Below the pieces are notes generated by a model. That model saw only the letters and a program-made list of their open reading frames with translations, was not told where the DNA came from and made no database searches. A program made the position numbers and the translations under genes. Shown here piece by piece: positions 54,795 to 63,296 of a stretch of DNA of 64,000 nucleotides; the first letter of the stretch is position 1, and each line of letters opens with the position of its first letter. Origin of the DNA: Bacteroidota bacterium (GTDB lineage Bacteria; Bacteroidota; Bacteroidia; Chitinophagales; Chitinophagaceae); NCBI GenBank assembly GCA_023428755.1, contig JAEYWX010000012.1, positions 186,001-250,000 on the forward strand, given 5' to 3'.

Positions 54795-55002
54795 AAAAAC
54801 GATCTGGGTATTACCGGGATTAGTGCTGGGAGCTGTTGGCGGTTTCTTTTACTGGAAATTCTATGGTTGCAATGGAACCTGTTTAATTACGTCCAGCCCT
54901 GTACGGAGTATGATCTATTTTGGAGTAATGGGTGCAATTGCTAACAGCATGTTTAAACCAAAAGAAACAAAAGAGCCCGGCGAAATTTCGAACAACAATT
55001 GA
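54778..55002 (+). CDS. DUF6132-like small membrane protein
   Basis: The 74 residues contain two helices (WVLPGLVLGAVGGFFYW and SMIYFGVMGAIANSMF) around CNGTCLITSSP, a CxxxC in the loop. It overlaps the previous gene by 17 bases. The family is seen near rhodanese and YeeE genes; the Cys pair may relay sulfur. Function unproven. Confidence 0.82.
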   Translation: MKNLFKKTIWVLPGLVLGAVGGFFYWKFYGCNGTCLITSSPVRSMIYFGVMGAIANSMFKPKETKEPGEISNNN

Positions 55003-55046
55003 TCTTATCCGTTTCATTCATCTGTACTCTCGCTGAAAGCGGCTCT

Positions 55047-55060
55047 GTACGTTTTATCAC
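55047..55060. promoter_or_regulatory. Weak Crp/Fnr-like site upstream of the YeeE genes
   Basis: GTACGTTTTATCAC keeps one good half-site (ATCAC) and a poorer partner. A TTATATTG ending near 55089 is a possible -7 element, at 35.5 bases from the centre, so the geometry is close to but not the same as in the other promoters. Confidence 0.35.
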
Positions 55061-55115
55061 ACAAGAGAGCAGTGAAGAGTTTTATATTGCATTGATCACT
55101 TAAACCAAACGATTC

Positions 55116-55685
55116 ATGAATTTCATCGAATTTATTAAACAACCGTGGCCCTGGTATGTAGCCGGTCCGCTCATTGGGTTAACCGTGCCCACATTACTTA
55201 TTATCGGTAATAAAACTTTTGGTATCTCTTCTTCGCTACGGCATATCTGTGCGGCCTGTTTACCTGCAAAAATCCCCTTCTTTAATTATGACTGGAAGAA
55301 AGAAGTATGGAACTTGTTTTTTGTGGGAGGCATTTTACTGGGCGGAATTATCGCCTTTCTGTTATTGCAAAATCCCGAGCCAATGATTGTGAATCCAAAC
55401 CTGAGTGCCGAACTGGCCACTTATGGAATTACCAATTACGATTCACTTGTGCCAACGGAAGTGTTTAGCTGGAGCAGCCTCTTTACACTGCGTGGATTCA
55501 TTATGATGGTAGCGGGTGGTTTCCTCGTTGGATTTGGAACACGTTATGCCGGTGGTTGCACAAGTGGCCATGCCATCATGGGGCTTTCAAATTTGCAGTG
55601 GCCATCATTGATCGCAACCATCAGTTTTATGGTGGGTGGTTTTATTATGGCAAATCTTATTCTTCCGTTCATTCTTAAACTCTAA
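55116..55685 (+). CDS. YeeE/YedE-type thiosulfate transporter half, first
   Basis: Four or five hydrophobic segments in 189 residues. The conserved Cys regions are SSSLRHICAACLPA and YAGGCTSGHAIMGL, the latter matching one of the sulfur-handling cysteines of TsuA. The second half of the fold is the next gene, which starts six bases after this stop, so the pair acts as a split TsuA-like thiosulfate importer. Confidence 0.93.
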   Translation: MNFIEFIKQPWPWYVAGPLIGLTVPTLLIIGNKTFGISSSLRHICAACLPAKIPFFNYDWKKEVWNLFFVGGILLGGIIAFLLLQNPEPMIVNPNLSAELATYGITNYDSLVPTEVFSWSSLFTLRGFIMMVAGGFLVGFGTRYAGGCTSGHAIMGLSNLQWPSLIATISFMVGGFIMANLILPFILKL

Positions 55686-55691
55686 CGATTC

Positions 55692-56243
55692 ATGGAACAA
55701 AATAAAAATACAGCTGAAGAGGAATTGGTGGTAGAACAAAAGCACCATGAGTTTCTTACAGAGAATACTGATTTCGAAATGCGTTCGCTCGATGCTACCT
55801 GCTTCAACGAATCAGAGTTGCAGCATCCGTGGTGGCATAATTTCAAATATGCATTTGTAGGATTGCTCTTCGGCATTCTCTTCGTAAAGGCAGAAGTAGT
55901 TTCGTGGTTCCGAATCCAGGAAATGTTTCGTCTCCAAAGTTTTCACATGTACGGCATCATTGGTTCGGCAGTAGTGGTGGGTATCATCAGTGTATGGCTT
56001 ATCAAAAAATTCAAGATCAAAACCATTTATGGAGAACCAATTGAGTTTGTAAATAAAAAATTCAACAAAGGTCAAATTTATGGTGGGTTGCTTTTTGGTT
56101 TGGGTTGGGCCGTTACAGGCGCATGTCCGGGACCGTTATTTGCACAAATTGGAAGTGGTGCCACTGTTATTGCGGTAACATTGTTAAGTGCAATTGCAGG
56201 CACATGGGTGTATGGTAAATTCAGAGAACAATTGCCTCATTAA
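55692..56243 (+). CDS. YeeE/YedE-type thiosulfate transporter half, second
   Basis: Four hydrophobic segments follow a polar N-terminus of about 45 residues. The signature AVTGACPGPLFAQIGSGAT contains the conserved Cys of the second TsuA repeat. FNKGQIYGGLLFGLGWA is typical of the family. It pairs with the gene upstream to form a full transporter. Confidence 0.93.
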   Translation: MEQNKNTAEEELVVEQKHHEFLTENTDFEMRSLDATCFNESELQHPWWHNFKYAFVGLLFGILFVKAEVVSWFRIQEMFRLQSFHMYGIIGSAVVVGIISVWLIKKFKIKTIYGEPIEFVNKKFNKGQIYGGLLFGLGWAVTGACPGPLFAQIGSGATVIAVTLLSAIAGTWVYGKFREQLPH

Positions 56244-56259
56244 TTTTACAGAATAGAAA

Positions 56260-57267
56260 TTGAACACACAGAAAACCATACTTGTTTTCATTATCCTTTT
56301 GTTATTAATTACAGCTACGCAGTTTAGTTGTAATGATGCAGGAACAAAAGGAGCTGTTGCTTCCGATTCAACCATTCAGCAAACTGTTTGGATAGGAGCT
56401 CCGGCAAACCAAATTCCGTATTACTCAAGAGAAGATGGTAAGCTCATCTGGTATGGTCATGAACTGATCGCTAATACTTCCAAATATCTTGGCCCCAAAG
56501 GATCAGTACTGCAAATCACCAATGGTATGAATTGCCAGAACTGTCATTTAGATGCCGGTACAAAACCCTGGGGTAATAACTATGGCGCAGTTTATACCAC
56601 GTATCCAAAATTCAGAGATCGTTCCGGCGGCACTGAAACGATTTACAAACGGGTGAACGATTGTATGGAGCGTAGTTTAAATGGTACTGCACTTGATACA
56701 AATTCAAAAGAAATGCAGGCCATCTATGCATACATCAAATGGCTGGGCGAAGACTTAAAGAAAGGCGACAAACCAAAAGGATCAGGCATTGTGGAACTGC
56801 CTTACCTCAACCGTGCAGCCGATCCGCAATTGGGAAAAACTGTGTATGTGCAGAAATGCCAAACCTGTCATGGTGTAAATGGTGAAGGATTACTGAACAT
56901 GGAAGGGAATGCATATGCCTACCCTCCCTTGTGGGGAAAGAACAGTTACAACAGCGGTGCCGGGTTATTTCGCTTGTCACGCTTTGCAGGTTATGTAAAA
57001 AATAATATGCCGCAGGGAGCTGATTATCATGCACCGCAACTCAGTGATGAAGAAGCATGGGATGTGGCCGCATATGTGAATTCGCAACCACGTCCCTCAA
57101 AAGATCTGCGTGGAGACTGGCCCGATATTTCAAAGAAACCAATTGATCATCCGTTTGGACCTTATGCTGATTCATTTACCGAACAGCAACATAAATACGG
57201 CCCCTATGGTCCTATTAAAGATTACAGGGAGCAGCAAAAAAAATCCGTTTCTCAAAAATCAAAGTAA
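56260..57267 (+). CDS. Dihaem c-type cytochrome, thiosulfate dehydrogenase (TsdA)-like
   Basis: The start is a TTG at 56260, which gives MNTQKTILVF and a signal peptide ending in lipobox TQFSC. The first domain (GMNCQNCHLDAGTKPWGNNYG) is the SoxA-like haem domain of TsdA; the second has KCQTCHGVNGEGLL. A Met ligand probably lies in NMPQGADYH. TsdA joins two thiosulfates to tetrathionate. Direct thiosulfate oxidation in the periplasm is therefore likely, with SoxB-like chemistry next door. Confidence 0.88.
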   Translation: MNTQKTILVFIILLLLITATQFSCNDAGTKGAVASDSTIQQTVWIGAPANQIPYYSREDGKLIWYGHELIANTSKYLGPKGSVLQITNGMNCQNCHLDAGTKPWGNNYGAVYTTYPKFRDRSGGTETIYKRVNDCMERSLNGTALDTNSKEMQAIYAYIKWLGEDLKKGDKPKGSGIVELPYLNRAADPQLGKTVYVQKCQTCHGVNGEGLLNMEGNAYAYPPLWGKNSYNSGAGLFRLSRFAGYVKNNMPQGADYHAPQLSDEEAWDVAAYVNSQPRPSKDLRGDWPDISKKPIDHPFGPYADSFTEQQHKYGPYGPIKDYREQQKKSVSQKSK

Positions 57268-57276
57268 ACGATTGCA

Positions 57277-59064
57277 ATGCCAGAAAAAAACATTACTCAC
57301 CTGAACAATTGTTCATGCAGCAGTTGTTCAGATGATTCACAAAGCACACCCGTTGCTCAAAACTCCCGTAGAGATTTTTTTAAATCAGCTTCTGCAATTG
57401 CAGCCGGTGCGGTATTGCCGCCTTCGCTGGTAAATGCTGTAAGTGGCGATGGTTATCATGAAAAAGAATTGTTTGGAAATAAAGCCGTGAAAGATGGTAA
57501 AGCAAAAGTATTTACGCTTTTACATACTTCCGATATTCATGCACAGCTCAATACGCACGATGAATTCTTTTTTGAGAACGGAAAGCCTGTTTATAAAAAA
57601 CGTGGTGGTTTTGCGGTGTTAAAAACAATGCTGCATACACTTAAAGCACAAAATCCGGCCAACACAATTATTATTGATGGCGGCGATTGTTTCCAGGGAG
57701 GTGGCGTGGCAGCATTAACTGAAGGAAAGGGAATTGTACCACTCATAAATAATATTGGTTACGATCTTATTCTGCCCGGCAACTGGGAAGTTGTATATGG
57801 GAAAGAAGTGATGTGGAAAGATCTGGGCGGATATAACAGTGCAAAGATTTGTGCCAACATGTTTCACGACACAAATGATGAATTTAAAAACGAGCTCATT
57901 TTCCCTCCCTACTGGACCAAAATGTTAGGGGGTGTAAAAATTGGTTTTATTGGCTATAATGATCCGCTTACGCCCAAACGTCAATCACCGGCATACAGCA
58001 GAGGTATTACGTTTACAAAACCGGAAACAAATGTGGCGAAGTATATCAAAATTCTGAAAACGTATGAGAACTGTGCAATGGTATTCTTAGTTACGCATAT
58101 GGGTTTGGCACAACAGGTTGATCTTGCTAACCAACCCGAATTACAAGGTGTTGACTATATACTCGGTGCCGATACACATGAACGTGTACGTGTTCCTATT
58201 CAGGGAAAGTATGTAAAGGTTACAGAGCCCGGCGCTTTCGGTTCGTTTGTAGCGAAACTTGATATTGTGATTGAAAACGGGCAGATAAAAGATGAGAATT
58301 ACCAGTTACTGGATGTAGATCCGGAAAAATACAAACCGGATACAGCAATGGAAAAACTGGTTGAAGAAGTAAGTGCTCCACATAAAAAAGAACTCAGTAA
58401 AGTAATTGGCAAAACCAAAACAACATTGGTTCGCTATTATGTAATTGAGAACCCTATGGACAATCTGATCACTGATGCATTGATGTGGAAGTTTAAAGAT
58501 GCAAATGTAGATGTGGTGGTGAGCAATGGTTTTCGTTTTTGTCCGCCACTGGTTGCTGATGCTAAAAAAGGATATGCAGACATCACCAATGATTTTTTAT
58601 GGAGCATGTTGCCGGTTGAAAGTGAGGTAAAGATGGGCGAAGTGAGCGGTGCACAAATGCTTGATTGGATGGAAAAAGAACTGCACAATGTTTTTGCAAA
58701 AGATCCGGCCAAGCGTTTTGGCGGCTGGGTGGTTCGTTTCAAAGGAATGGAAATGAATTTTACAATGAACAATGATCTTGGTAAACGGGTAAACTGGATA
58801 ACAGTTAACGGGCAGCCGCTTGATAAAAACAAACAATACACAATGCTCGCCTGCGAACGTGATGGTGATCCTGATGATACCTTGTGCCGTTTGGAGAAAG
58901 TAAAGAACCCACGCAAACCGGGTTTTACATTACACGGCATTATGCGTGAATACCTGGCCGCACATCCGATGGTTGCGCCAAAAATTGAAGGCCGGGCAAC
59001 GGCAACCGATGCACCTTCAACATTATTATCGCAACTGGAAGGATATGATTATACCTTTATCTGA
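57277..59064 (+). CDS. SoxB-like exported metallophosphoesterase-family enzyme
   Basis: The Tat motif NSRRDFFKSASAIAAGAVL is preceded by a Cys-rich leader (NCSCSSCSD) that is odd for a Tat protein. The metal-binding motifs are LLHTSDIHAQL, IDGGDCFQGGG and LPGNWEVVYG, the NWE version used in SoxB rather than the NHE of 5'-nucleotidases. VFLVTHMGLAQ follows, then LGADTHERV where nucleotidases have GHTH. SoxB releases sulfate from SoxYZ-bound sulfur, but SoxYZ is not in the window, so another carrier is likely. Confidence 0.88.
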   Translation: MPEKNITHLNNCSCSSCSDDSQSTPVAQNSRRDFFKSASAIAAGAVLPPSLVNAVSGDGYHEKELFGNKAVKDGKAKVFTLLHTSDIHAQLNTHDEFFFENGKPVYKKRGGFAVLKTMLHTLKAQNPANTIIIDGGDCFQGGGVAALTEGKGIVPLINNIGYDLILPGNWEVVYGKEVMWKDLGGYNSAKICANMFHDTNDEFKNELIFPPYWTKMLGGVKIGFIGYNDPLTPKRQSPAYSRGITFTKPETNVAKYIKILKTYENCAMVFLVTHMGLAQQVDLANQPELQGVDYILGADTHERVRVPIQGKYVKVTEPGAFGSFVAKLDIVIENGQIKDENYQLLDVDPEKYKPDTAMEKLVEEVSAPHKKELSKVIGKTKTTLVRYYVIENPMDNLITDALMWKFKDANVDVVVSNGFRFCPPLVADAKKGYADITNDFLWSMLPVESEVKMGEVSGAQMLDWMEKELHNVFAKDPAKRFGGWVVRFKGMEMNFTMNNDLGKRVNWITVNGQPLDKNKQYTMLACERDGDPDDTLCRLEKVKNPRKPGFTLHGIMREYLAAHPMVAPKIEGRATATDAPSTLLSQLEGYDYTFI

Positions 59065-59077
59065 TAAAACAACTCTT

Positions 59078-59485
59078 ATGCAAGGATTAAAATTCTTATT
59101 CGTATCAGCTTTGGTTATCAGTTCATCATTTTTAAAGGCACAATCAAAAATTGTATGGGAAATGGCTTCAGGTGATACAGCCAAGCAACGTATCTTATTT
59201 AAACAGATCGGTAATGTATTGGCTGCTGCACCCGATACAAAAATTGAAATTGTATTTCATGGCCCCGCTGTTTATGGTTTACTGAAAGACACCGGTTATT
59301 TTAAAGAACAGATCACTGGCTTTCATAAAAAAGGTGTGGTAATGGCTGTTTGCAACAATGCACTCAAGAACAGAAATATCAAAACCGACAGAGTGATACC
59401 TGAAGGAACCATTGTTCCAGTTGCCATTTTGGAATTGGTGAAGAAACAGGAAGAAGGATGGAGTTATATAAAAGCCGCTGATTGA
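59078..59485 (+). CDS. Exported DsrE-family protein
   Basis: The ATG at 59078 (MQGLKFLFV) gives a signal peptide ending FLKAQ. The DsrE-like domain has IVWEMASGD, a VFHGPAVYGLL strand-turn and GVVMAVCNNALKNRNI with a single Cys in the position used by DsrE-like persulfide carriers. The start lies just past the SoxB-like stop. It may carry sulfane sulfur in the periplasm, replacing SoxYZ as acceptor. Confidence 0.85.
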   Translation: MQGLKFLFVSALVISSSFLKAQSKIVWEMASGDTAKQRILFKQIGNVLAAAPDTKIEIVFHGPAVYGLLKDTGYFKEQITGFHKKGVVMAVCNNALKNRNIKTDRVIPEGTIVPVAILELVKKQEEGWSYIKAAD

Positions 59486-59509
59486 TCTGTTTGAAAAGAA
59501 GGACGAAAC

Positions 59510-60751
59510 ATGCAACAAGGCTTACACGAAAACAGAAATCAATTTATCCTGCTGGTGCTCGTAAATGCATTTGTGGGTGCCATGGTTGGTTTGGAACGAA
59601 CCGTAATGCCCGATTATGCAGCTGCACGTTTTCAAATGGATTCAACGGTTGCATTGGTTTCATTTATTGCAGCATTCGGCACAACGAAAGCGATCTTTAA
59701 TTTACTCACGGGTTATTTACACCAGCATTACAACCGCAAACAAATTTTATTACTGGGTTGGGTTGCGGCCATACCTGTTCCTTTTCTTTTATTGTACGCT
59801 CAAGACTGGTGGATGGTAATTGTTGCCAATATTTTCCTCGGCATCAACCAGGGATTGGCCTGGTCATCAACTGTTGTAATGAAAGTTGATCTGGTAGGAT
59901 CAAAGAACCGTGGACTGGCAATGGGCATTAATGAGTTTGCAGGCTATGTGGCAGTTGGTTTGGCAGGCTATCTTGCAACCAACATTGCACATACATATGG
60001 TGCAGGATTTTATCCTTTTGTACCGGGTATCTTTTTTCTTGTGATCGGCTTTTTACTATCGTGGCTGTTAGTGAAAGATACTACGGCTTTTGTAACACAT
60101 GAGCAGCAATCAACCGATCAACGAACTTTCAAATCACTTTGGAAAGAAGTAAGCTTTCGTCATTTCAATATGGGCAGTGTCAACATCAACGGGTTTGTGA
60201 ACAACCTGAACGACGGTGTGCTGTGGGGATTGTTGCCCATCTGGTTATTATCGAACGGTTACAGTATTCTGGAAGCAGGAAGTATGGCAGCTGTCTATCC
60301 CGCAGTGTGGGGCATCAGTCAATTATTTGCAGGAAAACTCGGCGATAATTATTGTAAAAAACAACTGCTCACTGTTGGTATGTTATTGCAGGCAGCCGGT
60401 ATTCTTCTTCTTGTTCTTGGCACTGCAAAAATTTTTGTGATTGGCGCAATGGTACTCATAGGATTGGGAACAGGAATCGTTTATCCAAATTTTCTTACAG
60501 TAATTGCTGAAAATCTTTCACCTGCACAGCGCTCAAAAGGATTGAGTATTTTTCGTTTCTGGAGAGATCTTGGCTATGTAGCTGGTGCATTAGGTGCCGG
60601 GCTCATTGCACAACTCTTCAGCATACCAGTTGCATTTACAGTTGTTGCAGCTCTTACGGCAGCGGCCGGCATTATGGCCAACATAAGGATGTGTTGCACC
60701 TTTAAATTATTATGGCGTAGCCATACCTGCACGGAAGCTGCTGCATATTGA
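59510..60751 (+). CDS. MFS transporter
   Basis: Twelve hydrophobic segments in 413 residues. RRK-like basic loop HQHYNRKQILLLG lies between segments 2 and 3, and GLAMGINEFAGYVAVGLAGYL is a typical half-signature. The C-terminal 15 residues (KLLWRSHTCTEAAAY) look like a reading-frame run-on close to the REP-like element. It is the last gene of the sulfur operon; the substrate may be a sulfur oxyanion or an unrelated ion. Confidence 0.85.
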   Translation: MQQGLHENRNQFILLVLVNAFVGAMVGLERTVMPDYAAARFQMDSTVALVSFIAAFGTTKAIFNLLTGYLHQHYNRKQILLLGWVAAIPVPFLLLYAQDWWMVIVANIFLGINQGLAWSSTVVMKVDLVGSKNRGLAMGINEFAGYVAVGLAGYLATNIAHTYGAGFYPFVPGIFFLVIGFLLSWLLVKDTTAFVTHEQQSTDQRTFKSLWKEVSFRHFNMGSVNINGFVNNLNDGVLWGLLPIWLLSNGYSILEAGSMAAVYPAVWGISQLFAGKLGDNYCKKQLLTVGMLLQAAGILLLVLGTAKIFVIGAMVLIGLGTGIVYPNFLTVIAENLSPAQRSKGLSIFRFWRDLGYVAGALGAGLIAQLFSIPVAFTVVAALTAAAGIMANIRMCCTFKLLWRSHTCTEAAAY

Positions 60752-60792
60752 GCTGTGTCTTTCCTATACAAACCAACAATAATTGTTTCCGA

Positions 60793-60893
60793 TTTATCAG
60801 GGCTAAAGCCCAACGATAGCTGCTTCAATGAACCCGGGCCTTAAGGCCCGGGTTATGAAAGTAACGACACTTACGGGCTTTAGCCCTGATAAA
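60793..60893. repeat. REP/BIME-like element with nested palindromes
   Basis: Outer arms TTTATCAGGGCTAAAGCCC (60793-60811) and GGGCTTTAGCCCTGATAAA (60875-60893) are perfect over 19 bases. Inside, AACCCGGGCC, TTAA and GGCCCGGGTT (60831-60854) form a perfect palindrome. Such paired elements lie between converging genes, here the MFS and DsrE-like genes, and may serve as a bidirectional terminator. Confidence 0.85.
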
Positions 60894-60926
60894 TGATTTT
60901 CAGCAGACAATGATGAAGTGCATGCA

Positions 60927-61409
60927 TCAAATAAACAGCATGTGAACACCTTCGCCTTCACTGCGTTTATAAAAATCTCCTACGGTAATAATATCATCAA
61001 CACCTTCGTACAAGTCTTCTTCTTTGTAATGGAACATATCAAACGCCAGTTTGCAGGCCCACATTTTTACTCCTGATGCATATAAAATATCGAGGAACTC
61101 AGGTATCTCCGGCATATCCACTTTCTCCATTTCTTTCTTCATCATCGTTGTTGCCAGTGCTTCCATACCGGGCAATCCACCGATCATAGTAGGCATATGC
61201 ATGGCAGGGTTACCCACCGTTGCAATATGCAGACTATCCATTTTCTTTTTATTGATCGCTTCCAATCCAAAAAATGTAAAGAACAATTCTGATTCAATTC
61301 CTTCCATGCGTGCTCCGTTGGCTAGTACAAAAGCAGCGTATACGTTTTCCAATGATGCTTTGGATAAGATGATCATCATCTTTTTTATTTTTCCTTTCTC
61401 TTCATTCAT
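60927..61409 (-). CDS. DsrE/DsrF-like (DrsH-type) protein
   Basis: I chose the ATG at 61409; a GTG three codons upstream is possible. The protein has KKMMIILSKASLENVYAAFVLANGARMEGIESELFFTF, then PGMEALATTMMKKEMEK and a single conserved Cys in GVKMWACKLAFDMF. The YchN/DsrE fold with Cys in the KMWAC turn fits a persulfide-carrying protein. It follows the DsrC/TusE gene on the same strand. Confidence 0.92.
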   Translation of the reverse strand: MNEEKGKIKKMMIILSKASLENVYAAFVLANGARMEGIESELFFTFFGLEAINKKKMDSLHIATVGNPAMHMPTMIGGLPGMEALATTMMKKEMEKVDMPEIPEFLDILYASGVKMWACKLAFDMFHYKEEDLYEGVDDIITVGDFYKRSEGEGVHMLFI

Positions 61410-61429
61410 GATTGACACGTTTTAAATAT

Positions 61430-61738
61430 TTAAATACAACTGGCAGGCTTGGGGATACCCGCAATTTTGGTGGAGGTTTTTAATGGTGCATTTGGAAACA
61501 GTGAATAAAATTCTTTTATATCCACCACACCACTTTTACCTACACGCCTGATGCTGAGTGCAACCTGGTTCTGTTGTTCTTTTTGTAAATACTTCAATAC
61601 TTCCCAATGGCGGGGAGTGAGATCAATGTTTGCCTCGCTGGCTAATTCTTTTCCAACATTCTCATCCCATTGACTGAAATCAGTTAAATAACCTTCTTCG
61701 TTTACGGCAATTGTTTTGCCGGCGATTGTCTTTTCCAT
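61430..61738 (-). CDS. DsrC/TusE family sulfur carrier
   Basis: The family fold begins GYLTDFSQWDENVGKELASEANIDLTP and closes with GIPKPASCI. Cys101, the penultimate residue, is the sulfur-carrying cysteine. The second DsrC cysteine, ten residues upstream, is absent (Lys/Thr there), so it is nearer to TusE-type single-Cys carriers. The sequence lies between SQR and DsrE genes, which suggests it accepts sulfur from SQR-derived persulfide. Confidence 0.94.
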   Translation of the reverse strand: MEKTIAGKTIAVNEEGYLTDFSQWDENVGKELASEANIDLTPRHWEVLKYLQKEQQNQVALSIRRVGKSGVVDIKEFYSLFPNAPLKTSTKIAGIPKPASCI

Positions 61739-61763
61739 AACATGTATTTAATAAGTGAATGAT

Positions 61764-62999
61764 CTAATTATATTGTTTTCCGCTTTCGCTCATAGTGGCA
61801 GACACAAACGGAATATGTGTGCCTTTCAGTAATACATTCCAGTAGATCCAACGAAAAGCGAGTTTACCCATGTGGTTCATGCGGCTTTCTTTCAACAACC
61901 GCAATGGTCCAATTCCTGCAAAAGGAAATGTTCCTTCAACCGGTTCATGTGTATAGTTGAAATCGATGAGCAACGCTTTACCGCCACCTGTTTCAATAAA
62001 GCAGTTGGCATGTCCATCAAATTCTTCTTTTAATGGTTCGCCTTTTACATAGCGGAGAATATTTTCTGTAAGAATTTCTGCTTCAAAGTGTGCAACTGAT
62101 CCTGCTTTCGATGCAGGAATATTGCTGGCATCACCAATCACAAATACGTTTGCATAATCTTTTGATTGCAGTGTTGCTTTATGTGTGGGCACATAGTTTA
62201 GATCGTCGCCCATACCGGAACGTTCGATCAATGCGTCACCCTTGTTGGTAGGTACTGTAACCAGTATATCAAACGGAATTTCTTTTCCGCCATAGTCAAC
62301 AATGGTTTTCCTTTCATTATCTACATGCTCAATGGCGAAATCACTTTCAATGTTGATTCCTTTTTCATGCAACAAATGCTCCAGCGCTTCTGTTGCTTTT
62401 GGTTTTGTAAATGCACCACTTAACGGAGTAACATAGGTAATCTCTACTTTATCACGCATATGTTTGTGCTTAAAGAATGAATCAGCAAGAAATGCAAATT
62501 CCAATGGCGCAACCGGGCATTTGATCGGCATTTCGGTAATATGCACAACCAATTTACCACCTTCCCACTCTCTTAATTTATTGCGCAAAGCCAACGCACC
62601 TTCAAAGGTGTAGAAATCAAAAACAGATTTTTGCCACTCTGCTCCACCCATGCCTTCTGTTTCGTCGGGTGCAATTTTTGCACCTGTAGCAATAATGAGA
62701 AGATCATAATTTAAAACTGTACCATCTTTCAGTTGAATGTTATTTTCTGTTGGAACAATGCGTTCAATTTTACGTTTCAGCAGTGTTCCATCTTTTGGAA
62801 TAAATTCTTCAATAGTTTTTACAATGTCTTCGGGTCTGTAGATATCAAACGGCAGAAAAAGATAACCGGGCTGGTAATGATGTTCTTCACGCTCATCAAC
62901 AATTGTAATTTGCCAGTCGGGTTGTTTTAATTCATGATGCAGATGGTTGGCCATCATTGTACCTGCGGTGCCTGCGCCCAGTATGATCAGATTTTTCAT
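61764..62999 (-). CDS. sqr: Sulfide:quinone oxidoreductase
   Basis: The FAD motif LGAGTAGTMMANHL is at residues 8-21. The cysteines are C161 in EMPIKCPVAP and C333 in GHANCFIETG, equal to two of the family's catalytic positions. The 411-residue length fits SQR. It oxidises sulfide to sulfane sulfur and passes electrons to the quinone pool. It starts the leftward SQR-TusE-DsrE operon, divergent from the CoA-disulfide reductase. Confidence 0.92.
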   Translation of the reverse strand: MKNLIILGAGTAGTMMANHLHHELKQPDWQITIVDEREEHHYQPGYLFLPFDIYRPEDIVKTIEEFIPKDGTLLKRKIERIVPTENNIQLKDGTVLNYDLLIIATGAKIAPDETEGMGGAEWQKSVFDFYTFEGALALRNKLREWEGGKLVVHITEMPIKCPVAPLEFAFLADSFFKHKHMRDKVEITYVTPLSGAFTKPKATEALEHLLHEKGINIESDFAIEHVDNERKTIVDYGGKEIPFDILVTVPTNKGDALIERSGMGDDLNYVPTHKATLQSKDYANVFVIGDASNIPASKAGSVAHFEAEILTENILRYVKGEPLKEEFDGHANCFIETGGGKALLIDFNYTHEPVEGTFPFAGIGPLRLLKESRMNHMGKLAFRWIYWNVLLKGTHIPFVSATMSESGKQYN

Positions 63000-63136
63000 T
63001 TGTACTTGTTTTTATGTTTGATTTAAGACGGAGTAAAAGTCGATCAGCATCAGCTCTTGTTTAATGACCTCTGTACTCATATAAAATGATCCTTATCAAG
63101 AAAAAAATGCGCAACTGTTTCTTTTCGACTACTTGT

Positions 63137-63150
63137 GTGATTTTTGTCAC
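63137..63150. promoter_or_regulatory. Crp/Fnr-type site 1 in the SQR/CDR divergent region
   Basis: GTGATTTTTGTCAC lies in TGTGA-N6-TCACA (63136-63151), a perfect Crp-type pair of half-sites. The -7 element of the SQR promoter is not clear. Confidence 0.7.
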
Positions 63151-63179
63151 AACAAAAACCGCTGAAACGCTTGCGCTGT

Positions 63180-63193
63180 GTGACTTTTCGCAC
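63180..63193. promoter_or_regulatory. Crp/Fnr-type site 2 in the SQR/CDR divergent region
   Basis: GTGACTTTTCGCAC lies in TGTGA-N6-GCACA (63179-63194) and is one mismatch from a perfect pair. It is 43 bases from site 1 and 46 bases from site 3. Confidence 0.62.
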
Positions 63194-63225
63194 ATACCGA
63201 AGCCTTTCGAATAACAGGCTATTTT

Positions 63226-63239
63226 ATGATTAAGATCAC
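63226..63239. promoter_or_regulatory. Crp/Fnr-type site 3, CDR promoter
   Basis: ATGATTAAGATCAC is an inverted repeat with one mismatch. Its centre (63232.5) is 36.5 bases before the end of the -7 element TACTTTTG (63262-63269), the same spacing as in the TauE and MBL-rhodanese promoters. Confidence 0.65.
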
Positions 63240-63261
63240 CTGTTCCGGTTTTCAGTTCTTC

Positions 63262-63269
63262 TACTTTTG
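63262..63269 (+). promoter_or_regulatory. -7 element of the CoA-disulfide reductase promoter
   Basis: TACTTTTG is an exact match to TAnnTTTG and is followed 27 bases later by the ATG. Confidence 0.65.
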
Positions 63270-63296
63270 ACAAATCAAAAACCAAAAAAATAAAGA

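Noticed and set aside
63000..63136. TAnnTTTG promoter for the leftward SQR operon
   Set aside because: No acceptable match was found on the minus strand at the expected distance from either Crp-type site, so the SQR promoter stays unassigned.
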